Positions 34,023-46,804 of a stretch of DNA of 64,000 nucleotides are shown one piece after another. The stretch spans positions 44,923,919 through 44,987,918 of the forward strand of contig NC_087065.1 in assembly GCF_963678635.1 (NCBI RefSeq), read 5' to 3'. The notes beneath the pieces were generated by a model. It did no database searches. It was not told where the DNA came from and worked only from the letters and a program-made list of their open reading frames with translations. Numbering within the stretch: the stretch's first letter is position 1; each line of letters starts with the position of its first letter. The DNA comes from Symsagittifera roscoffensis. Its lineage: Eukaryota > Xenacoelomorpha > Acoela > Convolutidae. The translations under genes were made by a program, and so were the position numbers.

Positions 34023-37000
34023 TAGTTAACGTTTCAAAGTATCAAAAATCAGTTGTAGTCTAGGTGTAGTTGTTGTAGGTAATATCAGGTCAGCTTTCAA
34101 CGTTTATAAATTAAAAGTGACCCTTTATTACGGTGTAACTCCTGTTTATTGGGACAAATCTCTGAGATGTCTCGGAATATAAGCGCTATTAGTACGATTC
34201 TAGAACTTGGCTTACAAATCACTGATATTGCTACAAACCATTTGACCGGAATGAAAATTCGGATTCTAATTGATTTTCCAATGATTCTTCCAAATAATGC
34301 CGCGACCGCCCGAAGGCGTCGGATTGGTCGAAAATGTGAAGCTGAGTTAAAAGCTAAAGTGAAGCTAAGTTTTCATACTGCATAGCTGCGATGTGAGCAG
34401 CATAGCAGAGTACAAGATGAAAGATCGATTTAGGTAATCAATGTATACACTGCATAGCTGCTATATTTGTTTACCGTGGCAGCATGACGCAATAGATTTG
34501 CACAGTTGATTCTTTTGATTTTGACAGCTTCTGGCAAGTTCACGACAGAAGCTTGATTTTTATACAATGCGTAACTCAAGGATTCGGAAGTAACAAATAA
34601 TCTTCAATATTGCGTTTCAGGTTCAAGTCGGTTATCGCATCGTAAATTTCTTTCGGCTTTTCTATGCGATGTTCTTCGGCAATTGTTGCCATAGCAGGTC
34701 ATGCTTCGATGTATGACGTTAGGCCATCCCGGGTACTGCTCCAGCGAGTGTCATTGGGCGAAGAAAATTTTCGGGGCAATTCTTTTTCACGTAGCCAAGA
34801 AACAGCTTTATGAACGTTTCGGAAATACTTGATGACTGGTAAGATTTTATCTAGTGCACTTTTGACTTGAAAATCTTTCATCAGTAAGTTGAGAATGTGT
34901 GCTGAGCATCCAAACATGAATACCGCTTCGTGGTCACTTTCAGAAAGTCTTCCTCGTTTTCTGCACATTCGCTGCGTTGTCAGTAACAAATCCACATACT
35001 TTGAACCCGTACTTGGCAACATTCTTGACCATGCTGCCTTCGGCCAGTTGAAAATGTGAAGAAGAAGAAGTGTAAATGCAAGTCTTCTGAAAAGGCAATA
35101 ATACAAGTATGAAAACATGAAAAGTATCAATAGTTAACGTTTCAAAGTATCAAACATCAGTTGTAGTCTAGGTGTAGTTGTTGTAGGTAATATCAGGTCA
35201 GCTTTCAACGTTTATAAATTAAAAGTGACCCTTTATTACGGTGTAACTCCTGTTTATTGGGACAAATCACTGAGAGGTCTCGGAATATAAGCGCTATTAT
35301 TACGATTCTAGAACTTGGCTTACAAATCACTGATATTGCTACGAACCATTTGACCGGAATGAAAATTCGGATTCTAATTGATTTTCCAATGATTCTTCCA
35401 AATAATGCCGCGACCGCCCGAAGGCGTCGGATTGGTCGAAAGTGTGAAGCTGAGTTAAAAGCTAAAGTGAAGCTAAATTTTAATACTGCATAGCTGCGAT
35501 GTGAGCAGCATAGCAGAGTACAAGATGAAAGATCGATTTAGGTAATCAATGTATACACTGCATAGCTGCTATATTTGTTTACCGCGGCAGGATGACGCAA
35601 TAGATTTGCACAGTTTATTTTTTTGATTTTGACAACTTCTGGCAAGTTCACGACAGAAGCTTGAATTTTATCCAAAGCGTAACTCAAGGATTCAGAAGTA
35701 ACAAATAATCTTCAATATTGCGTTTCAGGTTCAAGTTGGTTATCGCATCGTAAATTTCTTTCGGCATTTCTATGCGATGTTCCTCGGCAATTGTTACCAT
35801 AGCAGGTCATGCTTCGATGTATGACGTTAGGCCATCCCGGGTACTGCTCCAGCGAGTGTCATTTGGCGAAGAAAATTTCCGGGGCAATTCTTTTTCACGT
35901 AGCCAAGAAACAGCTTTATGAACGTTTCGGAAATACTTGATGACTGGTAAGATTTTATCTAGGACACTTTGACTTGAAAATCTTTCATCATTAAGTTGAG
36001 AACGTGTGCTGAGCATCCAAACATGAATACCGCATCGTGGTCACTTTCAGAAAGTCTTCCTCGTTTTCTGCACATTCGCTGCGTTGTCAGTAACAAATCC
36101 ACATACTTTAAACCCGTACTTGGCAACATTCTTGACCATGCTGTCTTCGGCCAGTTGAAAGTGTGAAGAAGAAGAAGTGTAAATGCAAATGCAAGTCTTC
36201 TGAAAAGGCAATAATACAAGTATGAAAAGTATCAATAGTTAATGTTTCAAAGTATCAAACATCAGTTGTAGTCTAGGTGTAGTTGTTGTGGGTAAGTAAT
36301 ATCAGGTCAGCTTTCAACGTTTATAAATTAAAAGTGACCCTTTATTACGGTGTAACTCCTGTTTATTGGGACAAATCTCTGAGAGGTCTCGGAATATAAG
36401 CGCTATTATTACGATTCTAGAACTTGGCTTACAAATCACTGATATTGCTACGAACCATTTGACCGGAATGAAAATTCGGATTCTAATTGATTTCCCAATG
36501 ATTCTTCCAAATAATGCCGCGACCGCCCGAAGGCGTCGGATTGGTCAAAGTGTGAAGCTGAGTTAAAAGCTAAAGTGAAGCTAAATTTGAATACTGCATA
36601 GCTGCGATGTGAGCAGCGTAGCAGAGTACAAGATGAAAGATCGATTTAGGTAATCAATGTATACACTGCATAGCTGCTATATTTGTTTACCGCGGCAGGA
36701 TGACGCAATAGATTTGCACAGTTGATTCTTTTGATTTTGACAGCTTCTGGCAAGTTCACGACAGAAGCTTGAATTTTATCGAAAGCGTAACTCAAGAATT
36801 CAGAAGTAACAAATAATCTTCAATTTTGCGTTTCAGGTTCAAGTTGGTTATCGCATCGTAAATTTTTTTCGGCATTTCTATGCGATGTTCCTCGGCAATT
36901 GTTACCATAGCAGGTCATGCTTCGATGTATGACGTTAGGCCATCCCGGGTACTGCTCCAGCGAGTGTCATTGGGCGAAGAAAATTTCCGGGGCAATTCTT

Positions 37001-40000
37001 TTTCACGTAGCCAAGAAACAGCTTTATGAACGTTTCGGAAATACTTGATGACTGGTAAGATTTTATCTAGGACACTTTGACTTGAAAATCTTTCATCATT
37101 AAGTTGAGAACGTGTGCTGAGCATCCAAACATGAATACCGCTTCGTGGTCACTTTCAGAAAGTCTTCCTCGTTTTCTGCACATTCGCTGCGTTGTCAGTA
37201 ACAAATCCACATACTTTGAACCCGTACTTGGCAACATTCTTGACCATGCTGCCTTCGGCCAGTTGAAAGTGTGAAGAAGAAGAAGTGTAAATGCAAATGC
37301 AAGTCTTCTGAAAAGGCAATAATACAAGTATGAAAACATGAAAAGTATCAATAGTTAAAGTTTCGAAGTATCAAACATCAGTTGTAGTCTAGGTGTAGTT
37401 GTTGTGGGTAAGTAATATCAGGTCAGCTTTCAACGTTTATAAATTAAAAGTGACCCTTTATTACGGTGTAACTCCTGTTTATTGGGACAAATCTCTGAGA
37501 GGTCTCGGAATATAAGCGCTATTATTACGATTCTAGAACTTGGCTTACAAATCACTGATATTGCTACGAACCATTTGACCGGAATGAAAATTCGGATTCT
37601 AATTGATTTTCCAATGATTCTTCCAAATAATGCCGCGACCGCCCGAAACAATAGTATCAATAGTTAACGTTTCAAAGTATCAAACATCAGTTGTAGTCTA
37701 GGTGTAGTTGTTGTAGGTAATATCAGGTCAGCTTTCAAGGTTTATAAATTAAAAGTGACCCTTGATTACGGTGTAACTCCTGTTTATTGGGACAAATCTC
37801 TGAGAGGTCTCGGAATATAAGCGCTATTATTACGATTCTAGAACTTGGCTTACAAATCACTGATATTGCTACGAACCATTTGACCGGAATGAAACTTCGG
37901 ATTCTAATTGATTTTCCAATGATTCTTCCAAATAATGCCATTGGTCGAAAGTGTGAAGCTGAGTTAAAAGCTAAAGTGAAGCTAAATTTTAATACTGCAT
38001 AGCTGCGATGTGAGCAGTATAGCAGAGTACAAGATGAAAGATCGATTTAGGTAATCAATGTATACACTGCATAGCTGCTATATTTGTTTACCGCGGCAGG
38101 ATGACGCAATAGATTTGCACAGTTGATTCTTTTGATTTTGACAACATCTGGCAAGTTCACGACAGAAGCTTGAATTTTATCCAAAGCGTAACTCAAGGAT
38201 TCAGAAGTAACAAATAATCTTCAATATTGCGTTTCAGGTTCAAGTTGGTTATCGCATCGTAAATTTCTTTCGGCATTTCTATGCGATGTTCCTCGGCAAT
38301 TGTTACCATAGCAGGTCATGCTTGGATGTATGACGTTAGGCCATCCCGGGTACTGCTCCAGCGAGTGTCATTGGGCGAAGAAAATTTCCGGCGCAATTCT
38401 TTTTCACGTAGCCAAGAAACAGCTTTATGAACGTTTCGGAAATACTTGATGACTGGTAAGATTTTATCTAGGACACTTTGACTTGAAAATCTTTCATCAT
38501 TAAGTTGAGAATGTGTGCTGAGCATCCAAACATGAATACCGCTTCGTGGTCACTTTCAGAAAGTCTTCCTCGTTTTCTGCACATTCGCTGCGTTGGCAGT
38601 AACAAATCCACATACTTTGAACCCGTACTTGGCAACATTCTTGACCATGCTGCCTTCGGCCAGTTGAAAGTGTGAAGAAGAAGAAGTGTAAATGCAAATG
38701 CAAGTCTTCTGAAAAGGCAATAATACAAGTATGAAAACATGAAAAGTATCAATAGTTAAAGTTTCGAAGTATCAAACATCAGTTGTAGTCTAGGTGTAGT
38801 TGTTGTGGGTAAGTAATATCAGGTCAGCTTTAACGTTTATAAATTAAAAGTGACCCTTTATTACGGTGTAACTCCTGTTTATTGGGACAAATCTCTGAGA
38901 GGTCTCGAAATATAAGCGCTTTTATTACGATTCTAGAACTTGGCTTACAAATCACTGATATTGCTACGAACCATTTGACCGGAATGAAAATTCGGATTCT
39001 AATTGATTTTCCAATGATTCTTCCAAATAATGCCGCGACCGCCCGAAACAATAGTATCAATAGTTAACGTTTCAAAGTATCAAACATCAGTTGTAGTCTA
39101 GGTGTAGTTGTTGTAGGTAATATCAGGTCAGCTTTCAAGGTTTATAAATTAAAAGTGACCCTTTATTACGGTGTAACTCCTGTTTATTGGGACAAATCTC
39201 TGAGAGGTCTCGGAATATAAGCGCTATTATTACGATTCTAGAACTTGGCTTACAAATCACTGATATTGCTACGAACCATTTGACCGGAATGAAACTTCGG
39301 AATCTAATTGATTTTCCAATGATTCTTCCAAATAATGGCATTGGTCGAAAGTGTGAAGCTGAGTTAAAAGCTAAAGTGAAGCTAAATTTTAATACTGCAT
39401 AGCTGCGATGTGAGCAGCATAGCAGAGTACAAGATGAAAGATCGATTTAGGTAATCAATGCATACACTGCATAGCTGCTATTTTTGTTTACCGCGGCAGG
39501 ATGATGCAATAGATTTGCACAGTTGATTCTTTTGATTTTGACAGCTTCTGGCATGTTCACGACAGAAGCTTGAATTTTATCCAAAGCGTAACTCAAGGAT
39601 TCAGAAGTAACAAATAATCTTCAATATTGCGTTTCAGGTTCAAGTTGGTTATCGCATCGTAAATTTCTTTCGGCATTTCTATGCGATGTTCTTCGGCAAT
39701 TGTTACCATAGCAGGTCATGCTTCGATGTATGACGTTAGGCCATCCCGGGTACTGCTCCAGCGTTTCAGTATCAATAGTTAACGTTTCAAAGTATCAAAC
39801 ATCAGTTGTAGTCTAGGTGTAGTTGTTGTAGGTAATATCAGGTCAGCTTTCAACGTTTATAAATTAAAAGTGACCCTTTATTACGGTGTAACTCCTGTTT
39901 ATTGGGACAAATATCTGAGAGGTCTCGGAATATAAGCGCTATTATTACGATTCTAGAACTTGGCTTACAAATCACTGATATTGCTACGAACCATTTGACC

Positions 40001-43000
40001 GGAATGAAAATTCGGATTCTAATTGATTTTCCAATGATTCTTCCAAATAATGCCATTGGTCGAAAGTGTGAAGCTGAGTTAAAAGCTAAAGTGAAGCTAA
40101 ATTTTAATACTGCATAGCTGCGATGTGAGCAGCATAGCAGAGTACAAGATGAAAGATCGATTTAGGTAATCAATGTATACACTGCATAGCTGCTATATTT
40201 GTTTACCGCGGCAGGATGACGCAATAGATTTGGACAGTTGATTCTTTTGATTTTGACAGCTTCTGGCAAGTTCACGACAGAAGCTTGAATTTTATCCAAA
40301 GCGTAACTCAAGGATTCAGAAGTAACAAATAATCTTCAATATTGCGTTTCAGGTTCAAGTTGCTTATCGCATCTCAAATTTCTTTCGGCTTTTCTATGCG
40401 ATGTTCTTCGGCAATTGTTACCATAGCAGGTCATGCTTCGATGTATGACGTTAGGCCATCCCGGGTACTGCTCCAGCGAGTGTCATTGGGCGAAGAAAAT
40501 TTCCGGGGCAATTCTTTTTCACGTAGCCAAGAAACAGCTTTATGAACGTTTCGGAAATACTTGACTCGTAAGATTTTATCTAGGACACTTTTGACTTAAA
40601 AATCGTTCATCAGTAAGTTGAGAATGTGTGCTGAGCATCCAAACATGAAAACCGCTTCGTGGTCACTTTCAGAAAGAGTCTTCCTCATTTTCCGCACATC
40701 CGCTGCGTGTTCAGTAAGAAATCCACATACTTTGAACCCGTACTTGGCAACATTCTTGACCATGCTGTCTTCGGCCAGTTGAAAGTGTGAAGAAGAAGAA
40801 GTGTAACTGCAAGTCTTCTGAAAAGGCAATAATACAAGTATGAAAACATGAAAAGTATCAATAGTTAAAGTTTCGAAGTATCAAACATCAGTTGTAGTCT
40901 AGGTGTCGTTGTTGTAGGTAATATCAGGTCAGCTTTCAACGTTTATAAATTCAAAAGACCTTTTATTACGGTGTAACTCCTGTTTATTGGGACAAATCTC
41001 TGAGAGGTCTCGGAATATAAGCGCTATTAGTACGGTTCTATAACTTGGCTTACAAATACTGATATTGCTACGAACCATTTGACCGGAATGAATTTTCGTT
41101 TTTTAATTGATTTTCCAATGATTCTTCCAAATAATGCCGCGACAGCCCAAAGGCGTCGGATTGGTCGAAAGTGTGAAGCTAAGTTAAAAGCTAAAGTGAA
41201 GCTAATTTTTAATTCTGCATAGCTGCGATGTGAGCAGCATAGCGGAGTACAAGATGAAAGAGCGATTTAGGTAATCAATGTATACACTGCATAGCTGCTA
41301 TATTTGTTTACCGCGGCGGGATGACGCTGTAGATTTGCACAGTTGATTCTTTTGATTTTGACAGCTTCTGGCAATTTCACGTCAGAAGCTTGAATTTTAT
41401 CCAAAGCGTAACTCAAGGATTCAGAAGTAACAAATAATCTTCAATATTGCGTTTCAGGTTCAAGTTGGTTATCGCATCGTAAATTTCTTTCGGCATTTCT
41501 ATTCGATTTTCTTCGGCAATTGTTACCATAGCAGGTCATGCTTCGATGTATGACGTTAGGCCATCCCGGGTACTGCTCCAGCGTTTCAGTATCAATAGTT
41601 AACGTTTCAAAGTATCAAACATCAGTTGTAGTCTAGGTGTAGTTGTTGTAGGTAATATCAGGTCAGCTTTCAACGTTTATAAGTTAAAAGTGACCCTTTA
41701 TCACGGTGTAACTCCTGTTTATTGGGACAAATCTCTGAGAGGTCTCGGAATATAAGCGCTATTATTACGATTCTAGAACTTGGCTTACAAATCACTGATA
41801 TTGCTACGAACCATTTGACCGGAATGAAAATACGGATTCTAATTGATTTTCCAATGATTCTTCCAAATAATGCCATTGGTCGAAAGTGTGAAGCTGAGTT
41901 AAAAGCTAAAGTGAAGCTAAATTTTAATACTGCATAGCTGCGATGTGAGCAGCATAGCAGAGTACAAGATGAAAGATCGATTTAGGTAATCAATGTATAC
42001 ACTGCATAGCTGCTATATTTGTTTACCGCGGCAGGATGACGCAATAGATTTGGACAGTTGATTCTTTTGATTTTGACAGCTTCTGGCAAGTTCACGACAG
42101 AAGCTTGAATTTTATCCAAAGCGTAACTCAAGGATTCAGAAGTAACAAATAATCTTCAATATTGCGTTTCAGGTTCAAGTTGATTATCGCATCGTAAATT
42201 TCTTTCGGCATTTCTATGCGATGGTCTTCGGCAATTGTTACCATAGCAGGTCATGCTTCGATTTATGACGTTAGGCCATCATGGGTACTGCTCCAGTGAG
42301 TGTCATTGGGCGAAGAAATTTTCTGGGGCAATTCTTCTTCACGTAGCCAAGAAACAGCTTTATGAACGTTTCGGAAATACTGGACTCGTAAGATTTTATC
42401 TAGGACACTTTTGACTTAAAAATCTTTCATCAGTAAGTTGAGAATGTGTGCTGAGCATCCAAGCATGAATACCGCTTCGTGGTCACTTTCAGAAAGAGTG
42501 TTCCTCATTTTCCGCACATCCGCTGCGTTGTCAGTAACAAATCCACATACTTTGAACCCGTACTTGGCAACATTCTTGACCATGCTGTATTCGGCCAGTT
42601 GAAAGTGTGAAGAAGAAGAAGAAGTGTAACTGCAAGTCTTCTGAAAAGGCAATAATACAAGTATGAAAACATGAAAAGTATCAATAGTTAACGTTTCAAA
42701 GTATCAAACATCAGTTGTAGTCTAGGTGTAGTTGTTGTAGGTAATATCAGGTCAGCTTTCAACGTTTATAAGTTAAAAGTGACCCTTTATTACGGTGTAA
42801 CTCCTGTTTATTGGGACAAATCTCTGAGAGGTCTCGGAATATAAGAGCTATTATTACGATTCTAGAACTTGGCTTACAAATCACTGATATTGCTACGAAC
42901 CATTTGACCGGAATGAAAATTCGGATTCTAATTGATTTTCCAATGATTCTTCCAAATAATGCCATTGGTCGAAAGTGTGAAGCTGAGTTAAAAGCTAAAG

Positions 43001-46000
43001 TGAAGCTAAATTTTAATACTGCATAGCTGCGATGTGAGCAGCATAGCAGAGTACAAGATGAAAGATCGATTTAGGTAATCAATGTATACACTGCATAGCT
43101 GCTATATTTGTTTACCGCGGCAGGATGACGCAATAGATTTGGACAGTTGATTCTTTTGATTTTGACAGCTTCTGGCAAGTTCACGACAGAAGCTTGAATT
43201 TTATCCAAAGCGTAACTCAAGGATTCAGAAGTAGCAAATAATCTTCAATATTGCGTTTCAGGTTCAAGTTGGTTATCGCATCGTAAATTTCTTTCGGCAT
43301 TTCTATTCGATTTTCTTCGGCAATTGTTACCATAGCAGGTCATGCTTCGATGTATGACGTTAGGCCATCCCGGGTACTGCTCCAGCGTTTCAGTATCAAT
43401 AGTTAACGTTTCAAAGTATCAAACATCAGTTGTAGTCTAGGTGTAGTTGTTGTAGGTAATATCAGGTCAGCTTTCAACGTTTATAAGTTAAAAGTGACCC
43501 TTTTTTTACGGTGTAACTCCTGTTTATTGGGAGAAATCTCTGAGAGGTCTCGGAATATAAGCGCTATTATTACGATTCTAGAACTTGGCTTACAAATCAC
43601 TGATATTGCTACGAACCATTTGACCGGAATGAAAATTCGGATTCTAATTGATTTTCCAATGATTCTTCCAAATAATGCCATTGGTCGAAAGTGTGAAGCT
43701 GAGTTAAAAGCTAAAGTGAAGCTAAATTTTTATACTGCATAGCTGCGATGTGAGCAGCATAGCAGAGTACAAGATGAAAGATCGATTTAGGTAATCAATG
43801 TATACACTGCATAGCTGCTATATTTGTTTACCGCGGCAGGATGACGCAATAGATTTGCACGGTTGATTCTTTTGATTTTGACAGCTTCTGGCAAGTTCAC
43901 GACAGAAGCTTGAATTTTATCCAAAGCGTAACTCAAGGATTCAGAAGTAACAAATAATCTTCAATATTGCGTTTCAGGTTCAAGTTGGTTATCGTATCGT
44001 AAATTTCTATCGGCATTTCTATGCGATGTTCTTCGGCAATTGTTACCATAGCAGGTCATGCTTCGATGTACGACGTTAGGCCATCCCGGGTACTGCTCCA
44101 GCGAGTGTCATTGGGCGAAGAAATTTTCCGGGGCAATTTTTCTTCACGTAGCCAAGAAACAGCTTTATGAACGTTTCGGAAATACTTGACTCGTAAGATT
44201 TTATCTAGGACACTTTTGACTTAAAAATCTTTCATCAGTAAGTTGAGAATGTGTGCTGAGCATCCAAACATGAATACCGCTTCGTGGTCACCTTCAGAAA
44301 GAGTACTCCTCATTTTCTGCACAATCGCTGCGTTGTCAGTAACAAATCCACATACTTTGAACCCGTACTTGGCAACATTCTTGACCATGCTGTCTTCGGC
44401 CAGTTGAAAGTGTGAAGAAGAAGAAGTGTAAATTCAAGTCTTCTGAAAAGACAATGAAACAAGTATGAAAACATGAAAAGTATCAATAGTTAAAGCTTCA
44501 AAGTATCAAACATCAGTTGTAGTCTAGGTGTAGTTGTTGTAAGTAATATCAGGTCAGCTCTTAACGTTTATAAATTAAAAGTGACCCTTTATTACGGTGT
44601 AACTCCTGTTTATTGGGACAAATCTCTGAGAGGTCTCGGAATATAAGCGCTATTAGTACGGTTCTATAACTTGGCTTACAAATCACTGATATTGCTACGA
44701 ACCATTTGACCCTAATGAAATTTCGGATTCTAATTGATTTTCCAATGATTCTTCCAAATAATGCCAAGATAGCCCAAAGGCGTCGGATTGGTCGAAAGTG
44801 TGCAGCTAAGTTAAAAGCTAAAGTGAAGCTAATTTGTAATACTGCATAGCTGCGATGTGAGCAGCATAGCAGAGTACAAGATGAAAGCGCGATTTAGGTA
44901 ATCAATGTATACACTGCATAGCTGCTATATTTGTTTACCGCGGCGGGATGACGCAATATATTTGCACAGTTGATTTTTTTGATTTTGACAGCTTCTGGCA
45001 AGTTCACGTTAGAAGCTTGAATTTTATCCAAAGCTTTACTTAAGGATTCAGAAGTAACAAATAATCTTCAATATTGCGTTTCAGGTTCAAGTTGGTTATC
45101 GCATCGTAAATTTCTTTCGGCATTTCTATTCGATTTTCTTCGGCAATTGTTACCATAGCAGGTCATGCTTCGAAGTATAACGTTAGGCCATCCCGGGTAC
45201 TGTTCCAGCGAGTGTCATTGGGCAGAGAAAGTTTCTGGGGCAATTCTTTTTCACGTAGCCAAGAAACAGCTTTATGAACGTTTTGGAAATACTTGATGAC
45301 TCGTAAGATTTTATCTAGTACACTTTTGACTTAAAAATCTTTCATCAGTAAGTTGAGAATGTGTGCTGAGCATCCAAGCATGAATACCGCTTCGTGGTCA
45401 CTTTCAGAAAGAGTCTTCCTCATTTTCCGCACATCCGCTGCGTTGTCAGTAACAAATCCACATACTTTGAACCCGTACTTGGCAACATTCTTGACCATGC
45501 TGTCTTCGGCCAGTTGAAAGTGTGAAGAAGAAGAAGTGTAAATTCAAGTCTTCTGAAAAGACAATGAAACAAGTATGAAAACATGAAAAGTATCAATAGT
45601 TAAAGCTTCAAAGTATCAAACATCAGTTGTAGTCTAGGTGTAGTTGTTGTAGGTAATATCAGGTCAGCTTTTAGCGTTTATAAAATAAAAGTGACCCTTT
45701 GTTACGGTGTGAATCATGTTTTTCGGGACAAATCTCTGAGAGGTCTCGGAATATAGGCGCTATTAGTACGGTTCTATAACATGGCTTACAAATCACTGAT
45801 ATTGCTACGAACCATTTGAACGGAATGAAATTTCGAATTCTAATTGATTTTCCAATGATTCTTCCAAATAATGCCGCGACCGCCCAAAAACGAAAGTGTG
45901 AAGCTGAGCCCGAAAGTGTAAGCTGGATTGGTCGAAAGTGTGAAGCTAGTTAAAAGCTCAAGTGAAGCTAAATTTTAATACTGCATAGCTGCGATGTGAG

Positions 46001-46115
46001 CAGCATAGCAGAATACAAGAAGAAAGAGCGATTTAGGTAATCAGTGTATACACTGCATAGCTGCTATATTTGTTTACCGCGGCGGGATGACGCAATAGAT
46101 TTGCACAGTTGATTC
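34023..46115 (-). repeat. Macrosatellite made of an internal hAT transposon segment
   Basis: Fourteen unit landmarks (TATTGGGACAAATCTCTGAG or close) start at about 34149, 35257, 36366, 37482, 37787, 38882, 39187, 39902, 40987, 41722, 42811, 43527, 44613 and 45722. Full units are about 1,085-1,115 bp. Shortened units are about 305 bp (two) and about 715-735 bp (three), produced by internal deletions ending in GTATCAATAGTTAACG. Minus-strand hAT residues appear in the full units: GFVTDNAANV, CSAHILNLLMKDF, WLREKELP and NDTRWSS. The later units keep the first of these blocks in frame. Fixed lesions (TGA for Trp; a 2-bp loss in ACTCAAGGA) occur in all complete units. No unit can make transposase. 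Confidence 0.93.
37482..44610. repeat. Higher-order patterns inside the hAT macrosatellite (1.4 kb and 1.8 kb periods)
   Basis: A short-plus-long pair (305 + 1,095 bp) occurs at 37482/37787 and again at 38882/39187, a 1,400 bp period. A different pair (long ~1,085 + short ~715-735 bp) gives landmarks at 39902, 41722 and 43527, a period of about 1,805-1,820 bp, repeated three times. Short units share the same deletion joints, so they were copied as blocks. Confidence 0.85.
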
Positions 46116-46193
46116 TTCTGATTTTTATTCTTTGATTAAAATCGGAATTAAATCATTGATTTAAATCAAGTTGATTTTAATCATGCAACCCTT
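46116..46193 (-). mobile_element. Candidate hAT terminus at the right edge of the array
   Basis: The last unit runs into GATTTAAATCAAG and GATTTTAATCATGCAACCCTTG. Read on the minus strand this begins AAGGGTTGCATGATTAAAATC. hAT terminal inverted repeats commonly begin CAGGG, so this may be the 5' end of the transposon whose interior was amplified. The partner terminus was not found on the left, where a dispersed repeat lies next to the edge copy. Confidence 0.5.
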
Positions 46194-46660
46194 GATTTAG
46201 GTCAACCGCTTGCCCTGGTATTTTTTTTTGTTTCTTTCAAGATGACTGGCTACTTGTTAATACATCACTCATCTGAAATGCAAGTTGAAACAGTAAATAT
46301 GTGACTCCCGATTTTTTTATTTAGCAATTTTTTCCAAGTTTTTTTTTGAAGAATGCGCAATTACACTAGTCATGCGAATCAATGTTTTCTTCTGTTCAGA
46401 TATCAAAAGTTTGATATAAAACGGAATTTTGCAAAGCTAGATTTTTTTTTCAGTATTTGAAACCTTCAACTGTCTGGCCTGTTTTTGTTTGAAGTATTTT
46501 TCGTTTGAGAGCCTTTTTCCATTTAACAGATAGTCGTTGTCATTTTTGAGAAGCAGCTTTAGCTGCAGTGGGACTGGTAGTATACCTTGAATCTGTTTTT
46601 TGATATCCAGTAGATTAGGAACTCGAGCACCTATATTGAATAAGCTTGTGTGTTTACCAG
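46194..46660 (+). other. Intron sequence upstream of the first visible UCP4 exon
   Basis: AT-rich, no coding exon found. It ends TGTGTGTTTACCAG, a splice acceptor. The exon for the first ~30 residues of UCP4 must lie further upstream. I saw no candidate in the window. Confidence 0.5.
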
Positions 46661-46804
46661 CCACATATCCACTGGACTTGATCAAAACGCGTCTGCAAAT
46701 CCAGAAATTGTCTGTTGCTTCCAAGACCCATAATCATCCAAAAGCTCATCTAAATGCAGCTGGACCAAAGTATCACGGAGTTGTTTCGATTTTCATGCAA
46801 ATTG
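46661..46804 (+). CDS. SLC25A27: UCP4 exon: first carrier signature
   Basis: Acceptor TTTACCAG, donor GTAAGT. It encodes the end of helix 1 with [10 protein letters not shown] and a longer than usual matrix loop ([14 protein letters not shown]). It begins with two bases that complete an Ala codon from the missing upstream exon. Confidence 0.85.

Noticed and set aside
34149-44767. Recurring ~71-78 codon frames on both strands of the hAT-derived units (plus: MGQISERSRN...; minus: RIIGKSIRIR...)
   Set aside because: They are repeated because the units are repeated. Neither matches a hAT domain, and they occupy the non-transposase part of the unit.
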